Part shown: in pieces, positions 21,209-30,017 of the stretch
Numbering within the stretch: the stretch's first letter is position 1
How the letters are laid out: each line of letters starts with the position of its first letter
Source: Anaerolineales bacterium
GTDB lineage: Bacteria > Chloroflexota > Anaerolineae > Anaerolineales > Villigracilaceae
Length of the DNA: 32,241 bases
Reading direction: 5' to 3'
NCBI GenBank assembly: GCA_011389535.1
Contig: JAABUE010000015.1
Location: forward strand, 1-32,241
The notes under the pieces: model-generated
What the model was told of the DNA's origin: nothing
The model's input: the letters and a program-made list of their open reading frames with translations, nothing else
The model's database searches: none
Program-made: the position numbers and the translations under genes

Positions 21209-22104
21209 TAATTCTCCTCCGGCCGGTAAAGAACTCGAATGTAAATGAACGCCATAATAAGTGTAAAAATGGAGATAAGGAAGGAAAGCGCTGAGCCGCG
21301 CCCGACGTTGCCGAAACTAAAGGTCTCCAGATAGGTCAGATAGGAAATGGTTACCGTTCCAAAAGCCGGGCCGCCGTTTGTGATAACGTAGATGAGGTCG
21401 AAGGCGCGAAAGGCTTCCACAGTGCGGATCACCAGAGCAACCAGGATTGCAGGCCGCAACAAGGGCAGGCGGATGAGCAGAAAACGTTGCAGGGCGTTGG
21501 CGCCGTCCACAGCGGCAGCTTCCTCCAGGTCCGCGGGAAGCGTGGCGAGGGCGGCCTGCAGGATCAACGCGATGAAGGGAACGCTGTGCCAGATATCCGC
21601 CAGGATAACCAGGTTCATCGCCACGTCCGGTTTGGTCAGCCAGGGGATGTATTTATCGATGATCCCCAGCTGCAACAACAACCCGTTCAAAGCGCCGTAG
21701 TCGGCGTTGTAGATCCAGCGCCACATCGTGCCATTGACGATGGTCGGCACCGCCCAGGGAATGATGAGGCTGGTGCGTAGGAATTTCCAGCCCGGCGGGT
21801 GTGAATGGATGAGCTGCGCAATTGCCAACCCCAGTATGAGTTCCAGGCCAACTGATACAAATGTGAAATATAAAGTCCGCCCGATGGTGACCCAGAAAAG
21901 CTGCTCGCTTAAAAGTGCGGTGTAATTTCCAAGGCCGACAAAAATCCGCTCCACATTGATGCCGCGGCTGCTCTCAAAAACACTGAGAAACAACGTGGAG
22001 AGGATCGGTTGGAGTGAGATCCCCAAAATAATAAGCAGGCTTGGCAGGATCAGGCCAAAGCCAATCAGGGCATCTTTTTGGGTGAGGCTGAGCTTTCGCT
22101 GCAT
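21208..22104 (-). CDS. ABC sugar transporter permease (MalF/UgpA type)
   Basis: This 298-aa permease has six membrane segments and the EAA motif DLEEAAAVDGANALQRFLLI (about residues 199-218). The MalF/UgpA subtype is indicated by IPWAVPTIVNGTMWRWIYN and VITNGGPAFGTVTISYLTYL. The start at 22104 (MQRKLSLTQK) has CGGAG 7 nt upstream; the longer frame would begin inside the hairpin region. It is separated from the binding-protein gene by a strong stem-loop, which fits lower expression of permeases than binding protein. Confidence 0.92.
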   Translation of the reverse strand: MQRKLSLTQKDALIGFGLILPSLLIILGISLQPILSTLFLSVFESSRGINVERIFVGLGNYTALLSEQLFWVTIGRTLYFTFVSVGLELILGLAIAQLIHSHPPGWKFLRTSLIIPWAVPTIVNGTMWRWIYNADYGALNGLLLQLGIIDKYIPWLTKPDVAMNLVILADIWHSVPFIALILQAALATLPADLEEAAAVDGANALQRFLLIRLPLLRPAILVALVIRTVEAFRAFDLIYVITNGGPAFGTVTISYLTYLETFSFGNVGRGSALSFLISIFTLIMAFIYIRVLYRPEEN

Positions 22105-22118
22105 GCAGTCTCCGCTTG

Positions 22119-22147
22119 TTTGAGGGGGCGCAGCGCGCCCCCTCAAA
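22119..22147 (-). promoter_or_regulatory. Strong stem-loop between binding-protein and permease genes
   Basis: A 13-bp perfect stem (TTTGAGGGGGCGC with GCGCCCCCTCAAA) and a 3-nt loop occupy most of the 59-bp gap after the solute-binding protein stop. No T-run follows in the direction of transcription. By analogy with malE-malF type gaps, it could protect upstream mRNA or partly terminate; a palindromic repeat insertion is also possible. Confidence 0.65.
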
Positions 22148-22163
22148 TTCAAGTCTGACTTAC

Positions 22164-23456
22164 TTACTTGGCCAGGTCAACCCACTTGGCAGCGGCATCG
22201 TTCAGGGCTTGTTCGGGTGTCTTTTGTTTGGTAAGAGCCTCTTGCAGGGCCAGTTGCAAGGTCTTGGAAGCCTCAGGATAATAAGGCACCTTTGGGCGGA
22301 CGTGGGCATACGGGAACTGGACGTTGAACATCGGTACCGTTGTCGCATTGGCGGGTGTATAACCTTCCAGTTTGGTCAGGTTTTCACCCTCGAAGCTGGT
22401 CTGCCAGATGGGCAGCAGGTGCGCCGAGTAGCGATTCTGGACGTCTTCGGAGGTCAGGAACTCGACATACTTCCAGGCGGCATCCTTGTTGGGAGAAGTT
22501 GCGGCAACGGAGAAGCCCATCGAGCCGTTGATGCTGGCGCTTTCCACGCCCGAGCCGGTGAAGGCGGGCATCAGCGCCATCTTGATTTGCCCGGTGACCT
22601 GCGATTCGTCGGTGTTGAAGTTGACCAGGTCATACATATAGTTCCAGTTGACCGCATAGACAGCTTTGCCCTGTGAGAAGACGTTGCGGACATCCTCTTC
22701 CACATAGGAGATGGAAGCCGGATTGGAAATTCCATCGTCGATGCTCTGGATCATCCAATTCAAGGTTTCAACGCCCGCTTCATTGTGGAAGGCAGGCGCG
22801 CCGTTCGCGTCCATCAGGCTGCCACCGTTGCCATAAAGCAGGATGACCCAATCGCAGATAGCGGCTTCGTACTGGCCCCAGGACCAGACGATCGGATACT
22901 CGGCAATCCCCTGCTCTTTGATTGCAATGGATTGCTCTACCAGCTCTTCCCAGGTTGTGGGCGGAGCGCTGAAACCAGCTTCATTGAGCAGCTTTTCGTT
23001 GTAGAAGAAGTACTTCTCATCCAGCAGCCAGGGCATGCCATAAACTTTGCCATCCACAGAGGTGATATCCCATGCAGAGGCGAAGATCTTGTCACGCATA
23101 TCCTGCGTAATCCGGTCGGTGGCGTCCATCACGTAACCGGCTTTGCTGAATTCTGCGTACCAGATGTCATCTGCCAGGAATACATCGTAAGCAGGCGGGG
23201 TTGATGCCATCGAAGTTGTAATTTTATCGTGCAGGGCATCATAGGAAACGTATTCGATCTCGACCATGATGTCGGGATTGGCTGTGTTGAACTCCCCAAC
23301 GATGGCGTTCATTTCGTCTACGGTCGCCCCGGCTTGTTCCATCGATAGCACGCGGATGGTTACAGGGCCTGCAGGTTGTTGTGGGGCGCAGCCGATCACA
23401 CTTGCCATCACGATGAGGGCAAATGTCAATATTGTGAACGAGCGGATTGCTTTCAT
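22164..23456 (-). CDS. ABC transporter sugar-binding lipoprotein
   Basis: This 430-aa protein begins with a lipoprotein signal (SVIGC-A; Cys at about residue 23) and follows the extracellular solute-binding protein family 1 pattern: VTIRVLSMEQAGATVDEMNAIVGEFN, PAYDVFLADDIWYAEFSKAGYV, GKVYGMPWLLDEKYFFYNEKLL and SINGSMGFSVAATSPNKDAAWKYVEFLTSEDVQ. It would capture sugar outside the membrane and deliver it to the two permeases downstream. AAAGGAGAG before the ATG is a strong ribosome-binding site. It lies 78 bp after gntR in the same direction; a small dyad GTATT-TGG-AATAC at 23502-23514 sits in that gap. Confidence 0.93.
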   Translation of the reverse strand: MKAIRSFTILTFALIVMASVIGCAPQQPAGPVTIRVLSMEQAGATVDEMNAIVGEFNTANPDIMVEIEYVSYDALHDKITTSMASTPPAYDVFLADDIWYAEFSKAGYVMDATDRITQDMRDKIFASAWDITSVDGKVYGMPWLLDEKYFFYNEKLLNEAGFSAPPTTWEELVEQSIAIKEQGIAEYPIVWSWGQYEAAICDWVILLYGNGGSLMDANGAPAFHNEAGVETLNWMIQSIDDGISNPASISYVEEDVRNVFSQGKAVYAVNWNYMYDLVNFNTDESQVTGQIKMALMPAFTGSGVESASINGSMGFSVAATSPNKDAAWKYVEFLTSEDVQNRYSAHLLPIWQTSFEGENLTKLEGYTPANATTVPMFNVQFPYAHVRPKVPYYPEASKTLQLALQEALTKQKTPEQALNDAAAKWVDLAK

Positions 23457-23501
23457 CTTTTCTCTCCTTTTATTGGTTTATGAACAGGTTGAAATAGACG
23501 G

Positions 23502-23514
23502 GTATTTGGAATAC
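23502..23514. promoter_or_regulatory. Small dyad GTATT-TGG-AATAC in gntR-SBP gap
   Basis: A perfect 5-bp-arm inverted repeat lies between gntR and the binding-protein gene. It shares only a weak likeness to the operator-like dyads before gntR (TATAC-N4-GTATA). It could be a second regulator site. Confidence 0.3.
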
Positions 23515-23534
23515 GGGTGTCACCTCCTCCAGGG

Positions 23535-24302
23535 TTAAATCTCCGGTTCTATTCTTTGAAAGTGAAAATAAAATTCACTCTTCTCACCATTGGACACAGA
23601 CCAGACGTATTCCACAGGCGTGCCGTTTTTTGTAAAAGCTACGATCTCGCTCAAAATAGCGGGTGTGCCTGCTTTAGCCTGCAAGTAATGCGCCTCGGTC
23701 TCGGTCAATAGTACAGGCTTGAGGGTATGGTCGAGCCCCATCACGTTGACGCCATATTCATCGCTCAGGATCTGGTAGAGCGATTCGTTTTCGTCCCAGG
23801 AAAAATTTGCAATTGAGGGGAAACGTTCCAACGAGAGACAGCTGGTTTCAAGCAAGATTGGTTCATTGTCTGCCAGGCGCACGCGGGTGATTTCGATAAT
23901 AGCCTCGGCCTCTTGTATCCGTAGCAGGCGAGCGATTTTGGCTGTGGCAGAAATAGTCTTCTGGCTGATAAGTTCGCTGCTCGGTTTGCGGCCGATAGAG
24001 CGCATTTGTTCGGTGAAACTCAATTTGCTGGCTGAAATGGAGGCTGTGGTCGGCTGGCGCACATAGGTTCCCACTCCATGTTTGCGCTCCAGCCAGTTCT
24101 GACGGACCAACTCATCGAGGGCCCTGCGCACGGTAAGGCGGCTGACGCCATACAATTCCACCAACTCCCACTCGGACGGCACCATTTCCCCGGGGTTTAG
24201 TTTGCCATTGATGATCAAATCGCGCAGGTTCCGCTCGATCTGGTCGTAGAGGGGCAGCTTGCTGTGAGGGTCGATCTTGAAAATCTCTTTATCAGAGTTC
24301 AT
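23535..24302 (-). CDS. GntR-family transcriptional regulator with UTRA domain (HutC subfamily)
   Basis: This 255-aa protein has an N-terminal winged helix (about residues 15-80; LPLYDQIERNLRDLI, MVPSEWELVELYGVSRLTVRRALDEL, GVGTYV) and a C-terminal UTRA ligand domain (about 95-250). The HutC subfamily senses sugars or sugar phosphates, such as NagR/YvoA, which respond to aminosugar phosphates. It is the first gene of the minus-strand transport operon. Two dyads lie between a consensus promoter and its ATG, so autoregulation with release by the operon's sugar or its phosphate is likely. Confidence 0.93.
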   Translation of the reverse strand: MNSDKEIFKIDPHSKLPLYDQIERNLRDLIINGKLNPGEMVPSEWELVELYGVSRLTVRRALDELVRQNWLERKHGVGTYVRQPTTASISASKLSFTEQMRSIGRKPSSELISQKTISATAKIARLLRIQEAEAIIEITRVRLADNEPILLETSCLSLERFPSIANFSWDENESLYQILSDEYGVNVMGLDHTLKPVLLTETEAHYLQAKAGTPAILSEIVAFTKNGTPVEYVWSVSNGEKSEFYFHFQRIEPEI

Positions 24303-24308
24303 GTTAGT

Positions 24309-24322
24309 TATACTGACGTATA
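24309..24322. promoter_or_regulatory. Operator-like dyad TATAC-TGAC-GTATA
   Basis: A perfect 5-bp-arm inverted repeat with a 4-nt centre lies 6 bases before the gntR ATG. It shares its spacing (4-nt centre) with the adjacent 18-bp dyad. It may be a second GntR site or part of one extended operator. Confidence 0.5.
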
Positions 24323-24338
24323 GATGTCATTACATCTA
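24321..24338. promoter_or_regulatory. Operator-like dyad TAGATGT-CATT-ACATCTA
   Basis: A perfect 7-bp-arm palindrome with a 4-nt centre lies directly downstream of the -10 box of the gntR promoter, where a bound repressor would block transcription. The size and symmetry fit GntR/HutC operators. Confidence 0.7.
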
Positions 24339-24340
24339 AC

Positions 24341-24368
24341 ATTATAGCGAGCTTTGATACAGTGTCAA
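24341..24368 (-). promoter_or_regulatory. Consensus promoter of gntR-sugar transport operon
   Basis: On the minus strand TTGACA (24363-24368) and TATAAT (24341-24346) are separated by 16 bp; both hexamers are perfect consensus. Transcription would begin within the 18-bp dyad, so the regulator probably represses its own operon. Confidence 0.8.
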
Positions 24369-24414
24369 GTAAAAACGCCTATTTATCCCCTATTCTATAC
24401 GGCATAGCGATAGA

Positions 24415-26121
24415 CTAATCCGGTATCCCCGCCGCTTTTAAATCTTTCAAATTTAACTGATAGTTTATGCGCTCGTTGAACTCGTTGATCTCATAGGTGA
24501 ACATAATATCCACCCGTTCGGGCAACTCCGCTTGGAGATGGCCAAGCCGGAACCCGATCGCATCATGAGTTGCGCCCTGTTCATCTTCGAAATAGGCCTT
24601 GAGATGCTTGCCATCTCCCCCAACGGTGCGCGAATGGCGGACTTTTACCCCCCGTGAGACAAAAACCCCATCAGGATTGCCATAACCTGTTGGTTCCAGG
24701 TACTTGAGCGCGTTCAACAGCTCGGGCCGGACTTCCGTCAGCGGGACCTCAGCATCCGCGGTCAGGGTGGGACGTAATTCCTGACTACCGAGTTTTTCCC
24801 TTGCAATACTTTTCAAGCGCGAGACCAGCTCGTCCAGCTTATCATTTTCGACTGTGAACCCGGCTGCAGCTGCGTGACCACCGTGCCGGACCATTAAATC
24901 CGCGCATTGGTCGAGCGCTTCCGTAATGTGGAATTCGGGGATCGAGCGGCAGGAGCCGCGGGTGGTGTCTGTGTCGATGTGGGCTACGATAGACGGGCGG
25001 TAATAGGTTTCGGTCAGGCGCGAGGCGGCCAGGCCGACTACGCCCGCGTTGAAGCTTTGATGAGCGGCAAAGAGCAGGAAGGCATCGGCTTCATTGGCAA
25101 GCGCCAGGGTCTCGGCCTGCGTCTGCATCTCGCGCGTGATACGCTGGCGTTCACGGTTTTGCACGTCCAGTTGCTGGGCCAGCTGCCCGGCGCGCATAAA
25201 ATCGGTGGTGGTGAGCAGTTCGTAAGCGGCCAGCGCTTCTTTCAGCCTGCCGGCCGCATTCAAGCGCGGACCGAGCCGGAAACCGATGTCGGTCGCGGTG
25301 ACCTTGGGCAATTTAAGCTCGGCTACGGCTGCCAGGGAAAACAGTCCTTGACGGGTTGTCCCACGAATCTGGCGCAAGCCCCTGCGAACCAGGAAACGGT
25401 TTTCACCGACCAGGGGAGCCAAATCCGCAACCGTGCCTAACGCAACCAGGTCAAGCAAGTTCGAAAGCTGAAAGCCGTTTGCCGGTCTTATTTCGCTTAC
25501 CAGCGCTTCTGCCAGTTTGTACGCGATCCCGACACCTGCCAGGTCTTTATCAGGGTAGACATCTCCGGGCTGCTTGGGATTGATAACAGCCAGGGCAGGC
25601 GGCAGGGAACCCACCGAGGGGTGGTGGTGGTCGGTGATAATCAGATCCAGGCCCACGGTCCGGGCGTGAAGCGCTTCGTCCGGGGAACGGATTCCGCAGT
25701 CCACGCTGATCACCAGCCTGACGCCGTCATCCATTAACTGGGATAAAGCCTCATTATTGAGACCATACCCCTCGTCGAAACGGTTGGGGATGTAGCCGCG
25801 CACATCCGCGCCGAGCGCTTTCAACGTGTCCACCAGCAGTGCAGTCGCTGTCACGCCGTCTACATCGTAATCGCCGTAGATCGCGATTGGCTCCTTATTT
25901 TCCAGCGCATAACAGATGCGCTCGACCGCGGCTCGCATACCGGTCATCTGGAAGGGATCGGTGTCGAAAGCTGGCTCGGCCTTTAAGAAGGCGCGCGCCT
26001 CAGCATCAGTGGCATAACCGCGGTTGAACAGGACCTGCCGAAGCACGGGCGGGAAAGCCAGCAGCGCTTTATCAGCTTCGGGGGTGAGAGTGGGAGGAAT
26101 GAGCCAGCGTTTGGTATGCAT
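24415..26121 (-). CDS. recJ: Single-stranded-DNA-specific exonuclease RecJ
   Basis: This 568-aa protein is full length for RecJ. The DHH phosphoesterase motifs are IYGDYDVDG (about residues 81-89), SVDCGI (about 139-144), ITDHHHP (about 161-167) and VALGTVADLAPL (about 226-237). The DHHA1 region follows with FLLFAAHQSFNAGVVGLAASRL and GGHAAAAGFTV, and then a C-terminal OB-type region. RecJ degrades single-stranded DNA 5' to 3' in recombination and mismatch or base-excision repair. A promoter with TTGCCT, a 17-bp spacer and TATACT lies about 90 bp upstream. No good ribosome-binding site precedes the ATG. Confidence 0.95.
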   Translation of the reverse strand: MHTKRWLIPPTLTPEADKALLAFPPVLRQVLFNRGYATDAEARAFLKAEPAFDTDPFQMTGMRAAVERICYALENKEPIAIYGDYDVDGVTATALLVDTLKALGADVRGYIPNRFDEGYGLNNEALSQLMDDGVRLVISVDCGIRSPDEALHARTVGLDLIITDHHHPSVGSLPPALAVINPKQPGDVYPDKDLAGVGIAYKLAEALVSEIRPANGFQLSNLLDLVALGTVADLAPLVGENRFLVRRGLRQIRGTTRQGLFSLAAVAELKLPKVTATDIGFRLGPRLNAAGRLKEALAAYELLTTTDFMRAGQLAQQLDVQNRERQRITREMQTQAETLALANEADAFLLFAAHQSFNAGVVGLAASRLTETYYRPSIVAHIDTDTTRGSCRSIPEFHITEALDQCADLMVRHGGHAAAAGFTVENDKLDELVSRLKSIAREKLGSQELRPTLTADAEVPLTEVRPELLNALKYLEPTGYGNPDGVFVSRGVKVRHSRTVGGDGKHLKAYFEDEQGATHDAIGFRLGHLQAELPERVDIMFTYEINEFNERINYQLNLKDLKAAGIPD

Positions 26122-26210
26122 TAAGTTCTAAGGTTTCCATCGTGTTTCTGGATTGGTTTCTTTTCGGTAAAGCGGGGCACTTCCCTTTTTTCGAGAAGTT
26201 ACCTGGGGTT

Positions 26211-26239
26211 AGTATAAGCGTTTATATTTGGTCAGGCAA
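26211..26239 (-). promoter_or_regulatory. Candidate recJ promoter
   Basis: Minus-strand TTGCCT (26234-26239) and TATACT (26211-26216) are 17 bp apart. They lie between the DUF2723 stop and the recJ ATG, with a leader of about 80 nt. Confidence 0.55.
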
Positions 26240-26245
26240 TAGCTG

Positions 26246-27826
26246 TTATTTCCGCCGGATGCGCCAGAGCAGATCGCTTGTTTGTTCGACCCGGTAATAT
26301 TCCTCCAGCTCCGGCAGCCAGACTGTAAAATAGACCGGGCGCGTATCGAGATTTGCGTCGATGTAAGCCATTGTGGTGGTCCCCGGGCGTGGCGGGGTGA
26401 GCACTTCGTGCAACGCAATCCCGGTGCGGCCTTCCAGAATGTGCGCGGTGTACACGTACGAATACAGCCGGTCCCAGTTCGCGAAAAGGATGGCGTCATC
26501 TTCTACCTGGCCTAAAATGCGGTGACCTTCTTTCGTCGCCCGTCCAGGGTCGCGCGGGTAGATTTTTTCTGCCTGGATAAAGGTAGTTGTCCCTTCCCTG
26601 ACGGCCAGACGCAGGTCGGTGCGCGCGTTCCAGATGGTCAGGCTGACCAGCGCCAAACCCAACAGGTTAACGAAAACCCCGCTTCGTTCTGAAGGGACAA
26701 CCTGCCACCGTTTCAACGACCATCCCGCGCCATCCAGCAGGGCGCTGACTCCCACCCCCAGCCAGACGTGCACGATGACCGCTGCAGGCACGTAAAACTC
26801 CTGGTAGACCGAAAATTCCACTGAGACGGCAAAGACCCAGACCAGCGCGAACGCGATCAGCGCATACAACCCCTCCCGCCAGCGCCGCTGGCCGTTTTTA
26901 GGGAATGAAAATAAAGCCAGCGCACCCAGCAGGATGCCCGCAATCTGCCAGCCCGGGAACGAGTTGACATATTCTCCCAGCCGCCTTTGGATTTCATCCG
27001 CTGGCGCACTGAAATAATATGTCCAGAAGCTGCCCGCCGGGAAGATCGCCATCAGCCGGTCGGTAGGGGAATCGAATTCTTCTGGAGTGAGCCCGCGCTC
27101 AGACAGGTTGGTGCGATAGGTGGTGTTATAGATGCTCGAAGGCGGGTCGTTATAGTCGAGATATAGGAAAAAGGTGAAGGTCAGCGCCAGTCCAAGGACA
27201 ACACCCGCGGCAGCCCCCATCCACGCGGACCGTTTGCGGGCGGTCAACAACATATAGACCAATACCGAAACGCCTGTCATAATGACCGTGCTGTGGATGC
27301 CCAGACTTAAACCGCCGGCCAGCCCGGCCAGGAAGAGCCAGCCCCATTTATCAGTATGCCGCCAGAGCAAGACGGACAGCCAGACGACCGTCAGCATCCC
27401 GGCGGCGGGCGCATACGATTCGGCGATGATCGTCCGCCGCCAGAAGAAGACACTGGCCGCCAGCGCGATTGACGCCACGAGTCCCGCCGTCCGCCAGCCG
27501 CCCAGCAACCGCACGATCAGGTACACGTTAGCGGCAGCCAGCGCACCGAAAAATGCCGACATCAGATTGACGCGGTAGGCAATGTCGCCAAATGGCAGGA
27601 AGGTGAATAATTTTCCGAAAATGATTTGGGTCGGGTAGCCGCTGGCATGCGTCATCCCGAGCGTGTAGGAAAGTGTCTGGAACTCGGCGATATCCCCATA
27701 TAACAAGGAGGGCGCCAGCGTGCGGACATACAATACTAGGCTCAGGATACCAATCAGGATAGCGATCAGGACGTCAAGACGAGAGAGGGGAAATAAAGAC
27801 GTATTATGTGGTTTTAACGATTTCAT
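26246..27826 (-). CDS. DUF2723 multi-pass membrane protein (GT-C-like)
   Basis: This 526-aa protein has about ten membrane segments, a first extracytoplasmic loop with RTLAPSLLYGDIAEFQTLSYTLG and then THASGYPTQIIFGKLFTFLPFG, and a soluble C-terminal part ending LWRIRRK. This is the DUF2723/TMEM260 pattern, related to the GT-C protein O-mannosyltransferases; the acidic D in the first loop (GDIAEFQ) is the expected catalytic-site position. A glycosyltransferase using a lipid-linked sugar is likely but unproven. The start at 27826 (MKSLKP) is preferred; an upstream ATG at 27889 would overlap an antitoxin remnant. No ribosome-binding site is evident. Confidence 0.82.
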   Translation of the reverse strand: MKSLKPHNTSLFPLSRLDVLIAILIGILSLVLYVRTLAPSLLYGDIAEFQTLSYTLGMTHASGYPTQIIFGKLFTFLPFGDIAYRVNLMSAFFGALAAANVYLIVRLLGGWRTAGLVASIALAASVFFWRRTIIAESYAPAAGMLTVVWLSVLLWRHTDKWGWLFLAGLAGGLSLGIHSTVIMTGVSVLVYMLLTARKRSAWMGAAAGVVLGLALTFTFFLYLDYNDPPSSIYNTTYRTNLSERGLTPEEFDSPTDRLMAIFPAGSFWTYYFSAPADEIQRRLGEYVNSFPGWQIAGILLGALALFSFPKNGQRRWREGLYALIAFALVWVFAVSVEFSVYQEFYVPAAVIVHVWLGVGVSALLDGAGWSLKRWQVVPSERSGVFVNLLGLALVSLTIWNARTDLRLAVREGTTTFIQAEKIYPRDPGRATKEGHRILGQVEDDAILFANWDRLYSYVYTAHILEGRTGIALHEVLTPPRPGTTTMAYIDANLDTRPVYFTVWLPELEEYYRVEQTSDLLWRIRRK

Positions 27827-27851
27827 CAAAACTATCGCTGAATCACAAAAG

Positions 27852-28087
27852 TTATCCTTCGTGAAGGCTATCTCGAGAAGGATGCTCATCGTTTTGAAAG
27901 CCCAGATCTATACCTTTTTTCATCAATGCAATCTGTCTCTCTTTAGCTGCTGGTATCTGAGTTCTCTATCCGCCCATTTTTCGATTTCCTGTCTTAGAAA
28001 ATCATTTAGCGAAAGACTTTTTTCGGAGGCAAGTCTTTTGAGTATTTGGATTTTGCTAAGTGAAATCGAAATAATAATTTCTGACAT
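27852..28087 (-). pseudogene. Frameshifted antitoxin-like (ribbon-helix-helix type) gene
   Basis: The minus strand first encodes MSEIIISISLSKIQILKRLA, then a helical segment DFLRQEIEKWADRELRYQQ, before running out of frame and stopping at 27924. In the next frame the reading resumes immediately as AKERQIALMKKGIDLGFQ and ends SRDSLHEG with a stop at 27852. Joined, the product (about 78 aa) matches the layout of small VapB/CopG-like antitoxins, whose tails often end in a KGxxLG...RxELHER-like stretch. A one-base deletion near 27945 would explain the break. No toxin gene follows: the next gene is the DUF2723 membrane protein. Alternatively the two pieces are separate small ORFs coupled by TGATG. 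Confidence 0.55.
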
Positions 28088-28157
28088 GCTAAGGAGTATA
28101 AACGGGGAAAAGAGCAGGGACAAGGGTTGTTGTAAAATTGAGGTAGGAGATGTGCAA

Positions 28158-28571
28158 ATGAAAGCGAAGAATCGCCCTTCGACAGGCTCAGGACACCGCT
28201 TCCCGGACGATATCCTGGCGAACATCCAAAAAGAAAAGATCATCGGCATCCGCGCGGGGGTGGACTCGACCCACCGCATCATCGGGATCTGGGCCGTGGT
28301 CGTGGAAGGGCGCGTCTTCGTGCGCTCGTGGAGTCTCAAGCCGCGCAGCTGGTGGCGGACCTTCCTCGAAGATCCGCATGGAATTATTGTTATAGGTGAA
28401 AAAGAAATTCCTATTCGCGCGATAAAGACGCGAAGCGAGCGTTTGAAGGACCTGGTCAGCGCAGCGTATAAGGAAAAGTACAATATGCCGGGATCAGTTC
28501 ACTATGTAGAAGATATGTCGCGCGACCCATCGCGGGACACGACGACGGAGTTGGTGCCAATTCAGGAATGA
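28158..28571 (+). CDS. DUF2255 family protein with REP-like N-terminus
   Basis: This 137-aa protein follows the DUF2255 pattern: FPDDILANIQKEKIIGIRAG, then GIWAVVVEGRVFVRSWSLK, SWWRTFLEDPHG, and AAYKEKYNMPGSV with ELVPIQE at the end. DUF2255 has been compared with FMN-binding split-barrel proteins; its reaction is not established to my knowledge. GTAGGAG about 11 nt before the ATG supports the start at 28158. Residues about 6-13 (RPSTGSGH) are encoded by a REP-like repeat that also occurs at 18208-18253. The frame is open much further upstream, but that part overlaps the antitoxin remnant and is not believed. Confidence 0.78.
   Translation: MKAKNRPSTGSGHRFPDDILANIQKEKIIGIRAGVDSTHRIIGIWAVVVEGRVFVRSWSLKPRSWWRTFLEDPHGIIVIGEKEIPIRAIKTRSERLKDLVSAAYKEKYNMPGSVHYVEDMSRDPSRDTTTELVPIQE
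28173..28197. repeat. REP-like element inside DUF2255 coding sequence
   Basis: CGCCCTTCGACAGGCTCAGG onward is the reverse complement of the ends of the repeat at 18208-18253 (shared GTGTCC-TGAGC and GTCGAAGGGCG). It is translated as about residues 6-13 of the protein, before the family's usual FPDD start region. Confidence 0.75.
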
Positions 28572-28604
28572 ACCCTAGATGGGCAAATGGCTAACAAGAT
28601 CTGA

Positions 28605-29894
<1,290 letters not shown>

Positions 29895-29903
29895 TGGAGC
29901 CCC

Positions 29904-30002
29904 GTGTCACCACTTCACGTTTTGATCCTCGGCATCATCCACGCCCTGACCAAATTCAACCCGGATTCATTCATCGATAATTCTTATTATTTAAAGGAAT
30001 GA
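29904..30002 (+). pseudogene. Decayed uppP-like 5' fragment
   Basis: A short frame beginning GTG encodes LHVLILGIIHALTKFNPDSF, which parallels the start of the intact UppP 550 bp downstream (VHALLLGIIQGLTEFIPVSS): about 10 of 20 residues are identical, in register. After about 24 codons the likeness ends and a stop follows at 30002. It appears to be a remnant of a duplicated or broken uppP start, with the 142-aa gene lying between remnant and intact gene. It is probably not functional. Confidence 0.5.
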
Positions 30003-30017
30003 TAGGATAAAGAACCA

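Noticed and set aside
27720-28157. Long N-terminal extension of the DUF2255 frame
   Set aside because: It reads through the opposite strand of the DUF2723 start and the antitoxin remnant. A good ribosome-binding site and the family length both point to the start at 28158.
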